The translations under genes were made by a program, and so were the position numbers. Below the pieces are notes generated by a model. That model was given only the letters and a program-made list of their open reading frames with translations. It was not told where the DNA came from and ran no database searches. Positions 6,737 through 13,984 of a stretch of DNA of 30,386 nucleotides are shown here, in pieces; the first letter of the stretch is position 1, and each line of letters begins with the position of its first letter. The stretch is from AC-50 sp035640455 (GTDB lineage: Bacteria > Actinomycetota > Thermoleophilia > Gaiellales > Gaiellaceae). Location: positions 1-30,386 of the forward strand of contig DASQWB010000070.1 in NCBI GenBank assembly GCA_035640455.1, given 5' to 3'.

Positions 6737-7795
6737 CTAGCGGCGACGGCGCACGAACTTCACGCCGCGGGAGGGGCCGCCCTCGTTGCCGTGCAGGTCG
6801 TTCCCGCGAGCTTCGACGCCGAGGGTCATGCGCCAGCCGGCGAGGCCCGGCCCGCGATTCCCGCGCACGACGTTTCGCGCGACCACGGCCCGCCCGCGGC
6901 CGTCCTCCTGGCCGCCGTAGAAGACGATCCCGCCGTGTTCGGTGCCCTTGCCAAGGCCGTTGCGCAGGATGCGGTTCCCGACGATCGCCATCCGGTCGGC
7001 GTTGATCGAGAGGCCGGAGCTCGAATTCAGCGCGACGAGGATCCCCGGGCCCGCATTGTCGGCGATCAGGTTGTTCTCGATCCGGAGGTCGAGTGCGAGC
7101 TCGCCGCGGCTGTTCGGCTCGATGTCGATGCCCGCCGAGGGATTGCCGCCGCCGCCGGGCTCGGGCTTGTAGCTGTTCGAGGCGCCGGTGATCCTGTTGC
7201 CGGCGATCCTGAGCCCGATGAAGCTCACGGCCGAGACGACGTTGCGGCCGCCGCCCGAGAGGCGGCAGTGGAGGATGGAGACGCGGCTCGCGTAGCCGTC
7301 GCCGTTCGCGCGGTCGCCGACGTAGACGTCGTCGATGGGCGAGCCGCTGACGGTCACGTTCCGAACGACCACTTCGTGGCCGTAGATCGCGATGCCGTAG
7401 GCGCGCGCGGCCGCGGGAACGACCACCTTCAGCCCGCGGATCGTGACGTGAATCGGAGTCGAGTCGAACTGCCGGCTCCGGTTGACGAAGAAGACGGCGT
7501 CTGACGCGACGGAATCGCCGTCGGGCGAGACGAGCCGCACCGGGCCGGGCCCGAGGGAGCGGATGCAGGCGCCGTTCGAGACGATCTGCGTGTGGTCTTT
7601 GCTGACCCAGAGCCCGCGGGTGGCGTAGCAGGCGCCGTTCGGGAGCTTGGGCAGGAAGATCCGGCCGTCACCGGCGTCGAGCCGCGCCTGGAGCCAGCCC
7701 GTGTCGTCGCGAGCCACTCGCCCCCGGCTCGCCCCGCCTCCGGCAGCCGCGCCGGCGACGATCGCGGCCGCCACGACCAGCGCACAGAACTTCAT
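6737..7795 (-). CDS. secreted right-handed parallel beta-helix protein
   Basis: A 352-residue protein with a signal peptide (MKFCALVVAAAIVAGAAAGGG). From about residue 80 on it is made of short beta-helix coils rich in N and G: VTIRGLKVVV, YGHEVVVRNVTVSG, VSFIGLRIAGNRITG, LRIENNLIADNAGPGI, MAIVGNRILRNGLG and AVVARNVVRGNRGPGLAGW. This is the pattern of pectate-lyase-like and NosD/PbH1-repeat proteins. Such folds often bind or cleave polysaccharides, but I see no diagnostic catalytic set, so the substrate is unknown. The ATG at 7795 was chosen because it gives the signal peptide and has AAAGGGGG about 6 nt upstream; the frame is open far beyond, antisense to dnaX, which is not coding. It is divergent from dnaX. 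Confidence 0.82.
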   Translation of the reverse strand: MKFCALVVAAAIVAGAAAGGGASRGRVARDDTGWLQARLDAGDGRIFLPKLPNGACYATRGLWVSKDHTQIVSNGACIRSLGPGPVRLVSPDGDSVASDAVFFVNRSRQFDSTPIHVTIRGLKVVVPAAARAYGIAIYGHEVVVRNVTVSGSPIDDVYVGDRANGDGYASRVSILHCRLSGGGRNVVSAVSFIGLRIAGNRITGASNSYKPEPGGGGNPSAGIDIEPNSRGELALDLRIENNLIADNAGPGILVALNSSSGLSINADRMAIVGNRILRNGLGKGTEHGGIVFYGGQEDGRGRAVVARNVVRGNRGPGLAGWRMTLGVEARGNDLHGNEGGPSRGVKFVRRRR

Positions 7796-7864
7796 CTCGA
7801 CCCCCTTTGCGTGTTCGCGGAAGGATGGCTCCGGAGCCGCGGCGGGGCAAGCGGCGGGCTCCTC

Positions 7865-7870
7865 TAAGAT
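7865..7870 (+). promoter_or_regulatory. candidate -10 box of dnaX
   Basis: TAAGAT is a good TANNNT -10 hexamer and ends 6 nt before the GTG of dnaX, with no Shine-Dalgarno between. Transcription would start at or next to the GTG, giving a leaderless mRNA. No clear -35 is seen. Confidence 0.5.
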
Positions 7871-7876
7871 CGGCTC

Positions 7877-9439
7877 GTGACCGCCCTCTACCGCAAGTAC
7901 CGTCCGCAGGACTTCGAGGAAGTGGTCGGGCAGGAGCCGGTCGTGCGCACGCTGCGCAATGCGATCGAGCACGACCAGGTGCGCCAGGCCTACCTCTTCG
8001 CCGGCCCGCGCGGCACCGGCAAGACGAGCCTCGCGCGCATCCTCGCGAAGGCGCTCAACTGCGCGCAGGGGCCGACGGCGACCCCGGACAAGACCTGCCA
8101 CGCGTGCCAGGCGATCGCAAACGGGACCTCGCTCGACGTGGTCGAGATGGACGCGGCCTCGCAGCGCGGAATCGACGACATCCGCGAGATCCGCGAGCGC
8201 GTCATCCTCCAGCCGGCGGAGGGTCGCTACAAGGTCTACATCCTCGACGAGGCGCACCAGCTCACCTCGGCGGCCTTCAACGCGCTGCTGAAGCTGATCG
8301 AGGAGCCGCCTCCCCACCTCGTCTTCGTCTTCTGCACCACCGACCTGCACCAGATGCCCGAGACCGTGCGCTCGCGCTGCCAGACCTTCGTCTTCGCGCG
8401 CCCGCGTCTCCCCGAGCTCGTCAAGCTGCTGCGGCGGGTCGCCGACGGCGAGGGGATCGAAGCTCCGGACCAGGCGCTCGCGCTCGTCGCCCGCGGCGCG
8501 CGCGGCTCCTTCCGCGACGCCGTCTCGACGCTCGACCAGCTCTCCTCGGCGACCGAGGGTACGGTGACCGTCCAGACCGTGCTCCAGCTCCTCGGCGCGG
8601 TCGAGGAGGAGGCGCTCTTCCGGCTCTGCGACCTCGTCGTCGACCGGGACACGTCCGGCGCGCTCGCGTTCGTCGAGGAGCTCGCCGAGCAGGGGCAGGA
8701 CCTCGGCCGCCTCGTCACCGACCTCCTGGAGCACCTGCGCCACCTCCTGCTCGTGCGCCACATGGGCGAGGTGCCCGAGTCGCTGCCGGTCACCGAGGAG
8801 ACGCGCGAGCGGCTGCGCGCGCAGGCGAACCAGCTCGGCGAGGCGACGGTGCTGCGCCTCTGCGATCTGCTCGCGGTGGCGGTGGACGACATGCGCCAGG
8901 GCGGCGACACGCGCCTCCCGCTCGAGCTCGCGCTGGTCAAGGTGACGCGCCCCGCGGCCGACCTCTCGCGCGAGTCGGTCGCCTACCGGCTCGAGCAGCT
9001 CGAGCAGCGGCCGGCGCCGCACGCGACCGCCGAGGAGCCGGCTCCGGCCGCCGCGCCAGAGCCGTCCGCTCCTCCATCCGTGGATCTCGAGGCGCTCCAG
9101 GAGGCTTGGCAGCGAAGCGTCCTCCCGGCTGTGACCGAGCGCTCGATCCCGACCGGCACGATGCTCGCCGAGGCCAGGCCGGTCGAGCTCTCCGGCGACG
9201 AGCTGACGCTCGAGTTCCCGCCGAACGCCACCTTCCACCGCCAGTTCGCCGAGGAGCCGAAGGCCGCGACGCTGCTGCGGGAGGCGCTCTACGAGGTGAC
9301 CGGCCGCCGCCTCGCGGTGACGTTCGCCGTCGGCGAGGACACCCAGGCCGCGGAGGAGGAGGTCGCCCAGACCGAGGAGGACTTCATATCGCTCTTCAAG
9401 GACACCTTCGACGCGCGCGAGATCGAGGAGGATCGATAG
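7877..9439 (+). CDS. dnaX: DNA polymerase III subunit gamma/tau
   Basis: A 520-residue clamp-loader ATPase that loads the sliding clamp and links polymerases in the replisome. AAA+ signatures: Walker A GPRGTGKTS (43-51), Walker B YILDEAHQ, sensor-1 FVFCTTD and an SRC arginine-finger motif (TVRSRCQTF). The zinc module reads NC62...D71KTC74HAC77; by alignment to E. coli DnaX one of the four cysteines is Asp71 here. Domain III follows to about 365, then a Pro/Ala-rich linker (APAAAPEPSAPP) and a shorter tau-type C-terminal domain (LEFPPNATFHRQFAEE). No slippery A-run for making gamma by frameshift was seen. The start is GTG with a -10-like box just upstream. It is followed 5 bp later by ybaB, probably in one operon. 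Confidence 0.96.
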   Translation: MTALYRKYRPQDFEEVVGQEPVVRTLRNAIEHDQVRQAYLFAGPRGTGKTSLARILAKALNCAQGPTATPDKTCHACQAIANGTSLDVVEMDAASQRGIDDIREIRERVILQPAEGRYKVYILDEAHQLTSAAFNALLKLIEEPPPHLVFVFCTTDLHQMPETVRSRCQTFVFARPRLPELVKLLRRVADGEGIEAPDQALALVARGARGSFRDAVSTLDQLSSATEGTVTVQTVLQLLGAVEEEALFRLCDLVVDRDTSGALAFVEELAEQGQDLGRLVTDLLEHLRHLLLVRHMGEVPESLPVTEETRERLRAQANQLGEATVLRLCDLLAVAVDDMRQGGDTRLPLELALVKVTRPAADLSRESVAYRLEQLEQRPAPHATAEEPAPAAAPEPSAPPSVDLEALQEAWQRSVLPAVTERSIPTGTMLAEARPVELSGDELTLEFPPNATFHRQFAEEPKAATLLREALYEVTGRRLAVTFAVGEDTQAAEEEVAQTEEDFISLFKDTFDAREIEEDR

Positions 9440-9444
9440 CCGCC

Positions 9445-9771
9445 ATGGGCATGGACATGAACAAGATGCTGCAGCAGGTCCAGCAGATGCAGGAGCAGGT
9501 GACGAAGGCGCAGGAGGAGCTCGCGAACGAGACCGTCGAGGCCTCGGCCGGCGGCGGCATGGTGACCGTCAAGGCCACGGGCGCGCTCCAGATCACCGAG
9601 ATCAAGATCGCGAAGGAGGCCGTTGATCCCGACGACCCGGAGATGCTCGCGGACATGGTCCTCGCGGCCGTGAACGAGGCGCTGCGCTCGGCGCAGAGCC
9701 TGATGGAGTCCCGCCTCGGCGGGATGATGGGCGGCCTCGGCGGGCTGGGGCTGCCGGGGCTCGGCCCCTAG
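9445..9771 (+). CDS. ybaB: YbaB/EbfC family nucleoid-associated protein
   Basis: A 108-residue protein with the family layout: an N-terminal coiled helix (MNKMLQQVQQMQEQVTKAQEEL), the beta hairpin VEASAGGGMVTVKATGALQITEIKI, and the C-terminal helix VLAAVNEALRSAQSLMESRLGGM ending in a Gly/Met/Leu-rich tail. These dimers bind DNA and are often encoded between dnaX and recR, as here, though recR is separated by two minus-strand genes. The ATG at 9445 follows AGGAGG (13 nt before it, a little far); ATG at 9451 or 9457 are alternatives. Its TAG stop shares CTAG with the stop of the convergent gene at 9768. Confidence 0.92.
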   Translation: MGMDMNKMLQQVQQMQEQVTKAQEELANETVEASAGGGMVTVKATGALQITEIKIAKEAVDPDDPEMLADMVLAAVNEALRSAQSLMESRLGGMMGGLGGLGLPGLGP

Positions 9772-10076
9772 CGCTCCTCCTTGCGCCACCAGAAGCGCGG
9801 ATCCGGCTCCTCCGCCGCCCGCAGCTCCTCCAGCGGGGAGTGGCCGTAGCCTTCGAGCGTCAGCTTGGTCTGCGCCACGAATCCCACTGCGGTGAGCGAG
9901 AAGGTCAGCGCGTGGACGGTGACGTTCCAGCCTGTGAGCGGCCCCGCGTCGTCGAGGTGCCCGCGCTCCGCGTCGCTGCGGACGTCGAAAACGGCGACGC
10001 CGCCGTGCGGTCGATCGGCGAAGTGGTCGTGGAACACGACGAGGCCGCGCCGCTCGTCCTCGATGTACTCGTTCAC
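9768..10076 (-). CDS. conserved-looking protein of unknown function
   Basis: A 102-residue soluble protein I do not recognise. It has a beta-alpha-beta look: LVVFHDHF, GVAVFDVRS, a segment DAGPLTGWNVTVHALTFSLTAVGFVAQTKLTLEGY, and a C-terminal acidic/aromatic tail EEPDPRFWWRKEER. The pattern could fit a small dimeric alpha/beta-barrel, but that is only a guess. The start is GTG with a weak AGGCG upstream. It lies 70 bp downstream of the cyclic-nucleotide-binding gene on the same strand, so the two may be cotranscribed. Third positions are strongly G/C, supporting real coding. Its stop overlaps that of ybaB. Confidence 0.62.
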   Translation of the reverse strand: MNEYIEDERRGLVVFHDHFADRPHGGVAVFDVRSDAERGHLDDAGPLTGWNVTVHALTFSLTAVGFVAQTKLTLEGYGHSPLEELRAAEEPDPRFWWRKEER

Positions 10077-10146
10077 GGCTACGTTCGCCTGACGAGCCGT
10101 CGTTCCATCTGGAGCGAGGGCGTAGACGAGGTAGCAGCGTCTCGCG

Positions 10147-10536
10147 CTAACCGCCGAGGCGCTCGCGGATCGCCTTGCGCAGCTGCGCGCTGAGCTCGGG
10201 CATCTCGCGCTCGAGGCTGCGCAGCTGCGGCCCGAAGATCACGATCAGCCGCATGTGGCTCGTCGCCACGACGGTCGCCGTCCGCCGCTCCGCCTCGAGC
10301 AGGCCGATCTCGCCGAAGAAGTCGCCGGGGCCGAGCTCGCGGAGCTTCTCGCCGTCCTTGACGACGTCGGCCGTCCCCTCCTCGATCGCCATGAACTCGT
10401 AGGCGAAGCGGCCCTGCTCGGCGAGGTGCTTGCCCTCCGGGACCTCGACCTCGTCCGCCGCCCGGGCGATCTGCTCGCGCTCGCGCTTCGAGAGCGACGC
10501 GAAGAGCGGGATCTCGGCGAGCTTGTCCGCGATCAC
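10147..10536 (-). CDS. stand-alone cyclic-nucleotide-binding (CRP-like) domain protein
   Basis: A 129-residue protein consisting almost wholly of one cNMP-binding fold: N-terminal helices IPLFASLSKREREQIA, the beta roll VPEGKHLAEQGRFAYEFMAIEEGTADV split over strands, and the phosphate-binding cassette FGEIGLLEAERRTATV (74-89) with E76 and R85 in the expected places for cAMP-like ligands. There is no helix-turn-helix and no catalytic domain, so it is not a full CRP regulator; it may sense a cyclic nucleotide and act on a partner. The start is GTG at 10536 with no Shine-Dalgarno. The double-hairpin repeat lies just upstream, between it and recR. Confidence 0.88.
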   Translation of the reverse strand: MIADKLAEIPLFASLSKREREQIARAADEVEVPEGKHLAEQGRFAYEFMAIEEGTADVVKDGEKLRELGPGDFFGEIGLLEAERRTATVVATSHMRLIVIFGPQLRSLEREMPELSAQLRKAIRERLGG

Positions 10537-10553
10537 GTGCGCATTCTGTCACG

Positions 10554-10627
10554 CTCGGCACCGCTTGCGGTGCCGAGATTCAGGACGTGCGGGCTTTGCC
10601 CGTACGTCCGTCTCAAATGACCGGTCG
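10554..10627 (-). repeat. double-hairpin dispersed repeat, copy A
   Basis: Copy A of a repeat seen three times. Read on the minus strand it has a GACCGGTCATTTGAGAC lead-in, hairpin 1 (10583-10609, GGACG...CGTCC outer arms, CGGGC/GCCCG inner arms, AAA loop) and hairpin 2 (10554-10577, perfect 11-bp stem CTCGGCACCGC/GCGGTGCCGAG around AA). It lies between the divergent cNMP-binding gene and recR. Confidence 0.85.
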
Positions 10628-10668
10628 ATGCATATGGATCGAATAGGAGCGGCGTCGATCCAGCCAGG

Positions 10669-10674
10669 CACAAT
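10669..10674 (+). promoter_or_regulatory. candidate -10 box of recR
   Basis: CACAAT ends 6 nt before the GTG of recR, and no Shine-Dalgarno is present, so the mRNA is probably leaderless. The surrounding 13 bases GCCAGGCACAATG (10663-10675) recur exactly in front of the AAA ATPase gene (21258-21270). Confidence 0.4.
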
Positions 10675-10680
10675 GACGCC

Positions 10681-11271
10681 GTGTTCGGCCCGTCTGTGGA
10701 CAACTTGGTGGCCCAGCTCAGCCGCCTGCCGGGGATCGGAACGCGCACCGCGCAGCGACTCGCGTTCCACCTGCTCCAGGTCCCGAAGGACGAGGCCGGC
10801 GCCCTCGCGCGGTCGATCGACGAGGTGAAGGAGCGCGTCCGCTTCTGCCGCGAGTGCGGCAACCTCACCGAGGAGGAGCTCTGCGCGATCTGCCTCGACG
10901 CGCGCCGCGACCACACTCTCGTCTGCGTCGTCGAGCAGCCCGTGGACCTAGTCTCGCTCGAGCGGACGCACGAGTTCCGCGGCCTCTACCACGTCCTCGG
11001 CGGCGCCCTCTCGCCCCTCGACGGCGTCGAGCCCGAGCACCTGCGGATCGACGAGCTGCTCCGCCGCGTCGACCGAAACGGCGTCCAGGAGGTCGTGCTC
11101 GCGACCAATCCGAACATGACCGGCGAGGCCACGGCCGCGTACCTCGCCGACCGCCTTCGCGGCCGTGTCCGCGTGACGCGGCTCGCGAGCGGTCTCCCCG
11201 TCGGCGGCGACCTCGAGTACGCCGACGAGGTCACGCTCGGCCGCGCGCTGGCCGGGCGTCGCGAAATGTAG
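10681..11271 (+). CDS. recR: recombination mediator protein RecR
   Basis: A 196-residue protein of the standard RecR length. It shows the helix-hairpin-helix LSRLPGIGTRTAQRLAFHLL (13-32), the C4 zinc finger C56-x2-C59-x8-C68-x2-C71, the Toprim domain (VCVVEQPVDLVSLERT...) and the family signature LATNPNMTGEATAAYLADRL. RecR with RecO (or RecF) loads RecA on gapped DNA. The GTG start has a -10-like box 6 nt upstream and no Shine-Dalgarno. It is the last member of the dnaX-ybaB-recR cluster and converges with the membrane-protein gene at 11272, stops being immediately adjacent. Confidence 0.96.
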   Translation: MFGPSVDNLVAQLSRLPGIGTRTAQRLAFHLLQVPKDEAGALARSIDEVKERVRFCRECGNLTEEELCAICLDARRDHTLVCVVEQPVDLVSLERTHEFRGLYHVLGGALSPLDGVEPEHLRIDELLRRVDRNGVQEVVLATNPNMTGEATAAYLADRLRGRVRVTRLASGLPVGGDLEYADEVTLGRALAGRREM

Positions 11272-11766
11272 TTAGGCGGCCTCTCGCTCGCCTCTGAGCA
11301 TGCGAGGCGGAAGGCGTTCCACGATCTGTTGCCAGTGCCCCCAGAAGCGGGCGGTGTCCCAGGCGATCCAGAAGCAGAGGATCGCCAGCGGGATCTCGCT
11401 GAGCACGGCCTCGCCGACGGCCAGCCAGACTTTCTCGTCGCCGGTCGAGAGCAGGACGTCGAACCAGGCGTCCGTCAGGAGGAGCGTCCCGGCCGCGGCC
11501 GCTGAGGCCTGGAGCCACGGCTTGCGGCGCCAGGCGGCGAAGGCGGTGAGCGCGAAGGCGAAGATCTCGGCCACGTCGAGCCCCACCCACGCCGCGTCCC
11601 AGTGCTCGGAGACGTGGCGCGAGGGAAGCGTGACCGTCAGCCACAGCACCCACGGCAGTAGCGCGATCGAGACGAGCACGAGGATCGCCACGATCCACCG
11701 CGGCTCCGCGGCCCCGACGAGCGACTCGAGCGGAGCCGGCGGACCTGTGTCCTGTGTACGCCTCAC
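11272..11766 (-). CDS. four-helix integral membrane protein, function unknown
   Basis: A 164-residue protein with about four transmembrane helices: WIVAILVLVSIALLPWVLWLTV, VGLDVAEIFAFALTAFAAW, WLQASAAAAGTLLLTDAWFDVLL and VLSEIPLAILCFWIAW, and a basic C-terminus (LPPRMLRGEREAA). Acidic residues inside or beside the helices (GLDVAE, TDAWFD, SEIP) are notable. I do not recognise the family. The GTG at 11766 was chosen because the N-terminus then leads straight into the first helix and a -10-like TACAAC lies 6 nt upstream; the frame is open further upstream, antisense to lysC, which is not coding. Confidence 0.75.
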   Translation of the reverse strand: MRRTQDTGPPAPLESLVGAAEPRWIVAILVLVSIALLPWVLWLTVTLPSRHVSEHWDAAWVGLDVAEIFAFALTAFAAWRRKPWLQASAAAAGTLLLTDAWFDVLLSTGDEKVWLAVGEAVLSEIPLAILCFWIAWDTARFWGHWQQIVERLPPRMLRGEREAA

Positions 11767-11772
11767 TCCCGA

Positions 11773-11807
11773 GTTGTACCCGTCCCGGCAAGGCCTGCTC
11801 GTACACT
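11773..11807. promoter_or_regulatory. divergent promoter pair, membrane protein and lysC
   Basis: Only 48 bp separate the two divergent start codons. Minus strand: TACAAC (11773-11778) ends 6 nt before the GTG at 11766. Plus strand: TACACT (11802-11807) ends 7 nt before the ATG of lysC at 11815. Neither gene has a Shine-Dalgarno, so both messages look leaderless and the two promoters must share or overlap upstream elements. Confidence 0.45.
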
Positions 11808-11814
11808 CTCGGCG

Positions 11815-13056
11815 ATGACCGCGACCGAGTACGAGGCCGTTCCGGCCGTCGCGCCCGCCGCTCCCGCGGCCCGAGCGGGAACGGTGGTGATGAAGTTCGG
11901 CGGCACATCGGTCGCCGACCCCGACCGGCTCCGCGGCGTCGCGCGGCGGATCGCTGCGGCTCGTGAGCAGGGCAGCCGCGTCGTCGCCGTCCTGTCGGCG
12001 ATGGGGCAGACGACGGACGAGCTCGTCGCGCTCGCGCACCGGGTCTCGCCGCGCCCGAAGCCGCGCGAGCTCGACATGCTGATCTCGGTCGGCGAGCGGA
12101 TCTCGTGCGCCCTCGCGGCGATGGCAATCCATGACCTCGGCTACGAGGCGATCTCCCTCACCGGCTCGCAGGCTGGGATCGTCACCGACACGGTGCACGG
12201 GAAGGCGAAGATCGTCGACGTGCGGGCGCGCCGCATCCACGAGGCGCTCGACCGCGGCCAGATCGTGCTCGTCGCCGGCTTCCAGGGCGTCTCGACCGAC
12301 TACGACATCACGACCCTCGGCCGCGGCGGCTCCGACACGACGGCGGTCGCACTCGCCGCCGCGCTCGGCGCCGACTCGTGCGAGATCTACACCGACGTCC
12401 AGGGCGTCTTCACCGCCGATCCCCGGATCGTCCCAGGCGCGCGGAAGCTCACCAGCATTACCTACGACGAGATGCTCGAGCTCGCCGCCTCGGGGGCGAA
12501 GGTGCTGCAGCTACGCTCCGTCGAGTTCGCCCGCAACCATCACGTCACGCTGCACGTCCGCTCGACGTTCACCGACGCGGACGGCACCTGGATCCGGGAG
12601 GAAGACGAGCAGATGCTCGAGAAGGCGATCATCTCCGGCGTCACCCACACCACCGAGGAGACGGTGTACCGCCTAGAGGGGATCACCGCCGCGTCGCTCT
12701 TCACCGCGCTCGCGGAGGCGAGCGTGAACGTCGACACCATTGTCCAGACGAGCCCCGAGATCGTCTTCTCGGCGCCGACCGAGGACCGGCCCGACGTCGA
12801 GGCCGTCCTCGACCGCCTCGGCGTCGAGTGGTCGGCGCGCGACGACCTCGGGAAGGTGAGCCTGATCGGGGCGGGAATGAAGAGTCATCCCGGGATCGCT
12901 GCGAAGACGTTCGCCACGTTGGACGCCGAGGGGATCCCGGTCCAGGTCGTGACCACGTCGCCGATCAAGATCGCCTGCCATGTCCCGACCGAGCACGTCG
13001 GCCGGGCCGTCCGCGCCCTCCACGAGGCCTTCGAGCTTGACCTCGTCGTCGACTGA
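11815..13056 (+). CDS. lysC: aspartokinase
   Basis: A 413-residue aspartate kinase making aspartyl-phosphate, the first step to lysine, threonine, methionine and diaminopimelate. The kinase domain has KFGGTSVAD (27-35), VSAMGQTTDELVALA near 61-74, SVGERISCALAAMAI, GFQGVSTDYDITTLGRGGSDTTAVALAAAL and the EIYTDVQGVFTADPRIV segment. Two ACT regulatory domains follow (GVTHTTEETVYRLEGI... and GKVSLIGAGMKSHPGIAAKTF), the arrangement used for feedback inhibition. There is an extra Ala/Pro-rich 22-residue N-terminus before the usual start; it is retained because the -10-like box fits the ATG at 11815. The ACT half could also be made from an internal start, as in other actinobacterial lysC genes, but I see no proof. 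It overlaps asd by 20 bp. Confidence 0.95.
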   Translation: MTATEYEAVPAVAPAAPAARAGTVVMKFGGTSVADPDRLRGVARRIAAAREQGSRVVAVLSAMGQTTDELVALAHRVSPRPKPRELDMLISVGERISCALAAMAIHDLGYEAISLTGSQAGIVTDTVHGKAKIVDVRARRIHEALDRGQIVLVAGFQGVSTDYDITTLGRGGSDTTAVALAAALGADSCEIYTDVQGVFTADPRIVPGARKLTSITYDEMLELAASGAKVLQLRSVEFARNHHVTLHVRSTFTDADGTWIREEDEQMLEKAIISGVTHTTEETVYRLEGITAASLFTALAEASVNVDTIVQTSPEIVFSAPTEDRPDVEAVLDRLGVEWSARDDLGKVSLIGAGMKSHPGIAAKTFATLDAEGIPVQVVTTSPIKIACHVPTEHVGRAVRALHEAFELDLVVD

Positions 13057-13984
13057 GGCTCGGATCGGCGTCGTCGGCGCAACCGGCGCCGTCGGCGGCG
13101 TGACCCTGGCGCTGTTGGCCGAGCGCGGCTACGAGAACGTGCGTGCGTTCGCGTCGTCCCGGTCGGCAGGGACGCGCGCGGGGGACCTCGTCGTCGAGGA
13201 GGCGACGCCGGAGGCTCTTGCCGCCGGCGACCTCGACCTCTGCTTCTTCTCCGTCGGAACGGCAGCCAGCCGCGAGCTCGTGCCGCACGCCCTGAGCGGC
13301 GGCGCAGTGTGCGTCGACAAGTCGGCGGCGTTCCGGCTCGCGGACGGCGTGCCGCTCGTCGTGCCGGAGGTGAACGGCACTCGTGCACTCGTGCACGAAG
13401 GGATCGTGGCGAACCCGAACTGCTCGACGATCCCACTGACGTGCGTCCTCAAGCCGCTGCAGGAGGCGGCGGGCCTCGTCCGCGTCCGCGTTGCCACCTA
13501 CCAGTCGATGTCGGGCGCGGGCGCGCGGAAGATGGAGGCTCTGCGGGCCGCCGATCCCGCCGAGCTCGACCTCGCCATGGACTGGAGCTTCGACGGCGAA
13601 GAGTTCGAGGACGAGTCGAAGCTCCGCGCCGAGACGCGCAAGATCCTCGAGCTGCCCGACCTGCCGCTGAGCCCGACGTGCGTGCGCGTGCCGGTGCTCG
13701 TCGGCCACGCCGAGGCGGTGTGGATCGAGACGGAGGAGCCGCTCGCGGCGGAGCAGGCGCGCGAGCTGCTGGCCGCCGCGCCCGGGGTGCGCTTGGAGGA
13801 CTTCCCCACTCCGGCCATGGCCGCGGGGCGCGACGACGTACTCGTCGGCCGCATCCGCCGCGACCGCGCGGCCGAGAACGGGCTGGCCTTCTTCGTCGTC
13901 TGCGACAACCTGCGCAAGGGCGCCGCGCTGAACGCGATCCAGATCGCGGAGCTCGTCCTCGCCCCCGCCCGCGCCGCCGCCTGA
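13037..13984 (+). CDS. asd: aspartate-semialdehyde dehydrogenase
   Basis: Reduces aspartyl-phosphate to aspartate semialdehyde with NADPH, right after aspartokinase. The 315-residue protein starts at a TTG inside the end of lysC (20-bp overlap, GAGG about 9 nt upstream) so that the Rossmann motif IGVVGATGAVG falls at 10-20. Catalytic Cys129 is in VANPNCSTIPL, general-base His224 in PVLVGHAEAVWIE; TYQSMSGAGARKM (154-166) is also a family signature. An ATG at 12980 would add 19 residues of lysC antiframe and is unlikely. It ends in GCCTGA, where the TGA overlaps the proposed CTG start of the carbonic anhydrase gene. Confidence 0.93.
   Translation: MTSSSTEARIGVVGATGAVGGVTLALLAERGYENVRAFASSRSAGTRAGDLVVEEATPEALAAGDLDLCFFSVGTAASRELVPHALSGGAVCVDKSAAFRLADGVPLVVPEVNGTRALVHEGIVANPNCSTIPLTCVLKPLQEAAGLVRVRVATYQSMSGAGARKMEALRAADPAELDLAMDWSFDGEEFEDESKLRAETRKILELPDLPLSPTCVRVPVLVGHAEAVWIETEEPLAAEQARELLAAAPGVRLEDFPTPAMAAGRDDVLVGRIRRDRAAENGLAFFVVCDNLRKGAALNAIQIAELVLAPARAAA

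Noticed and set aside
7796..9238. Long minus-strand reading frame antisense to dnaX, continuous with the beta-helix gene
   Set aside because: It lies opposite a complete dnaX gene, is Arg/Glu/Leu-rich low-complexity sequence, and the signal peptide and Shine-Dalgarno of the beta-helix gene fit ATG 7795.
7877..9439. Programmed frameshift in dnaX producing gamma
   Set aside because: No A-rich slippery run followed by a stem-loop and early stop was seen.
10554..10916. Minus-strand proteins containing a SPHVLN-type peptide seen at several places
   Set aside because: The shared peptide is simply the translation of the dispersed repeat, not a protein family.
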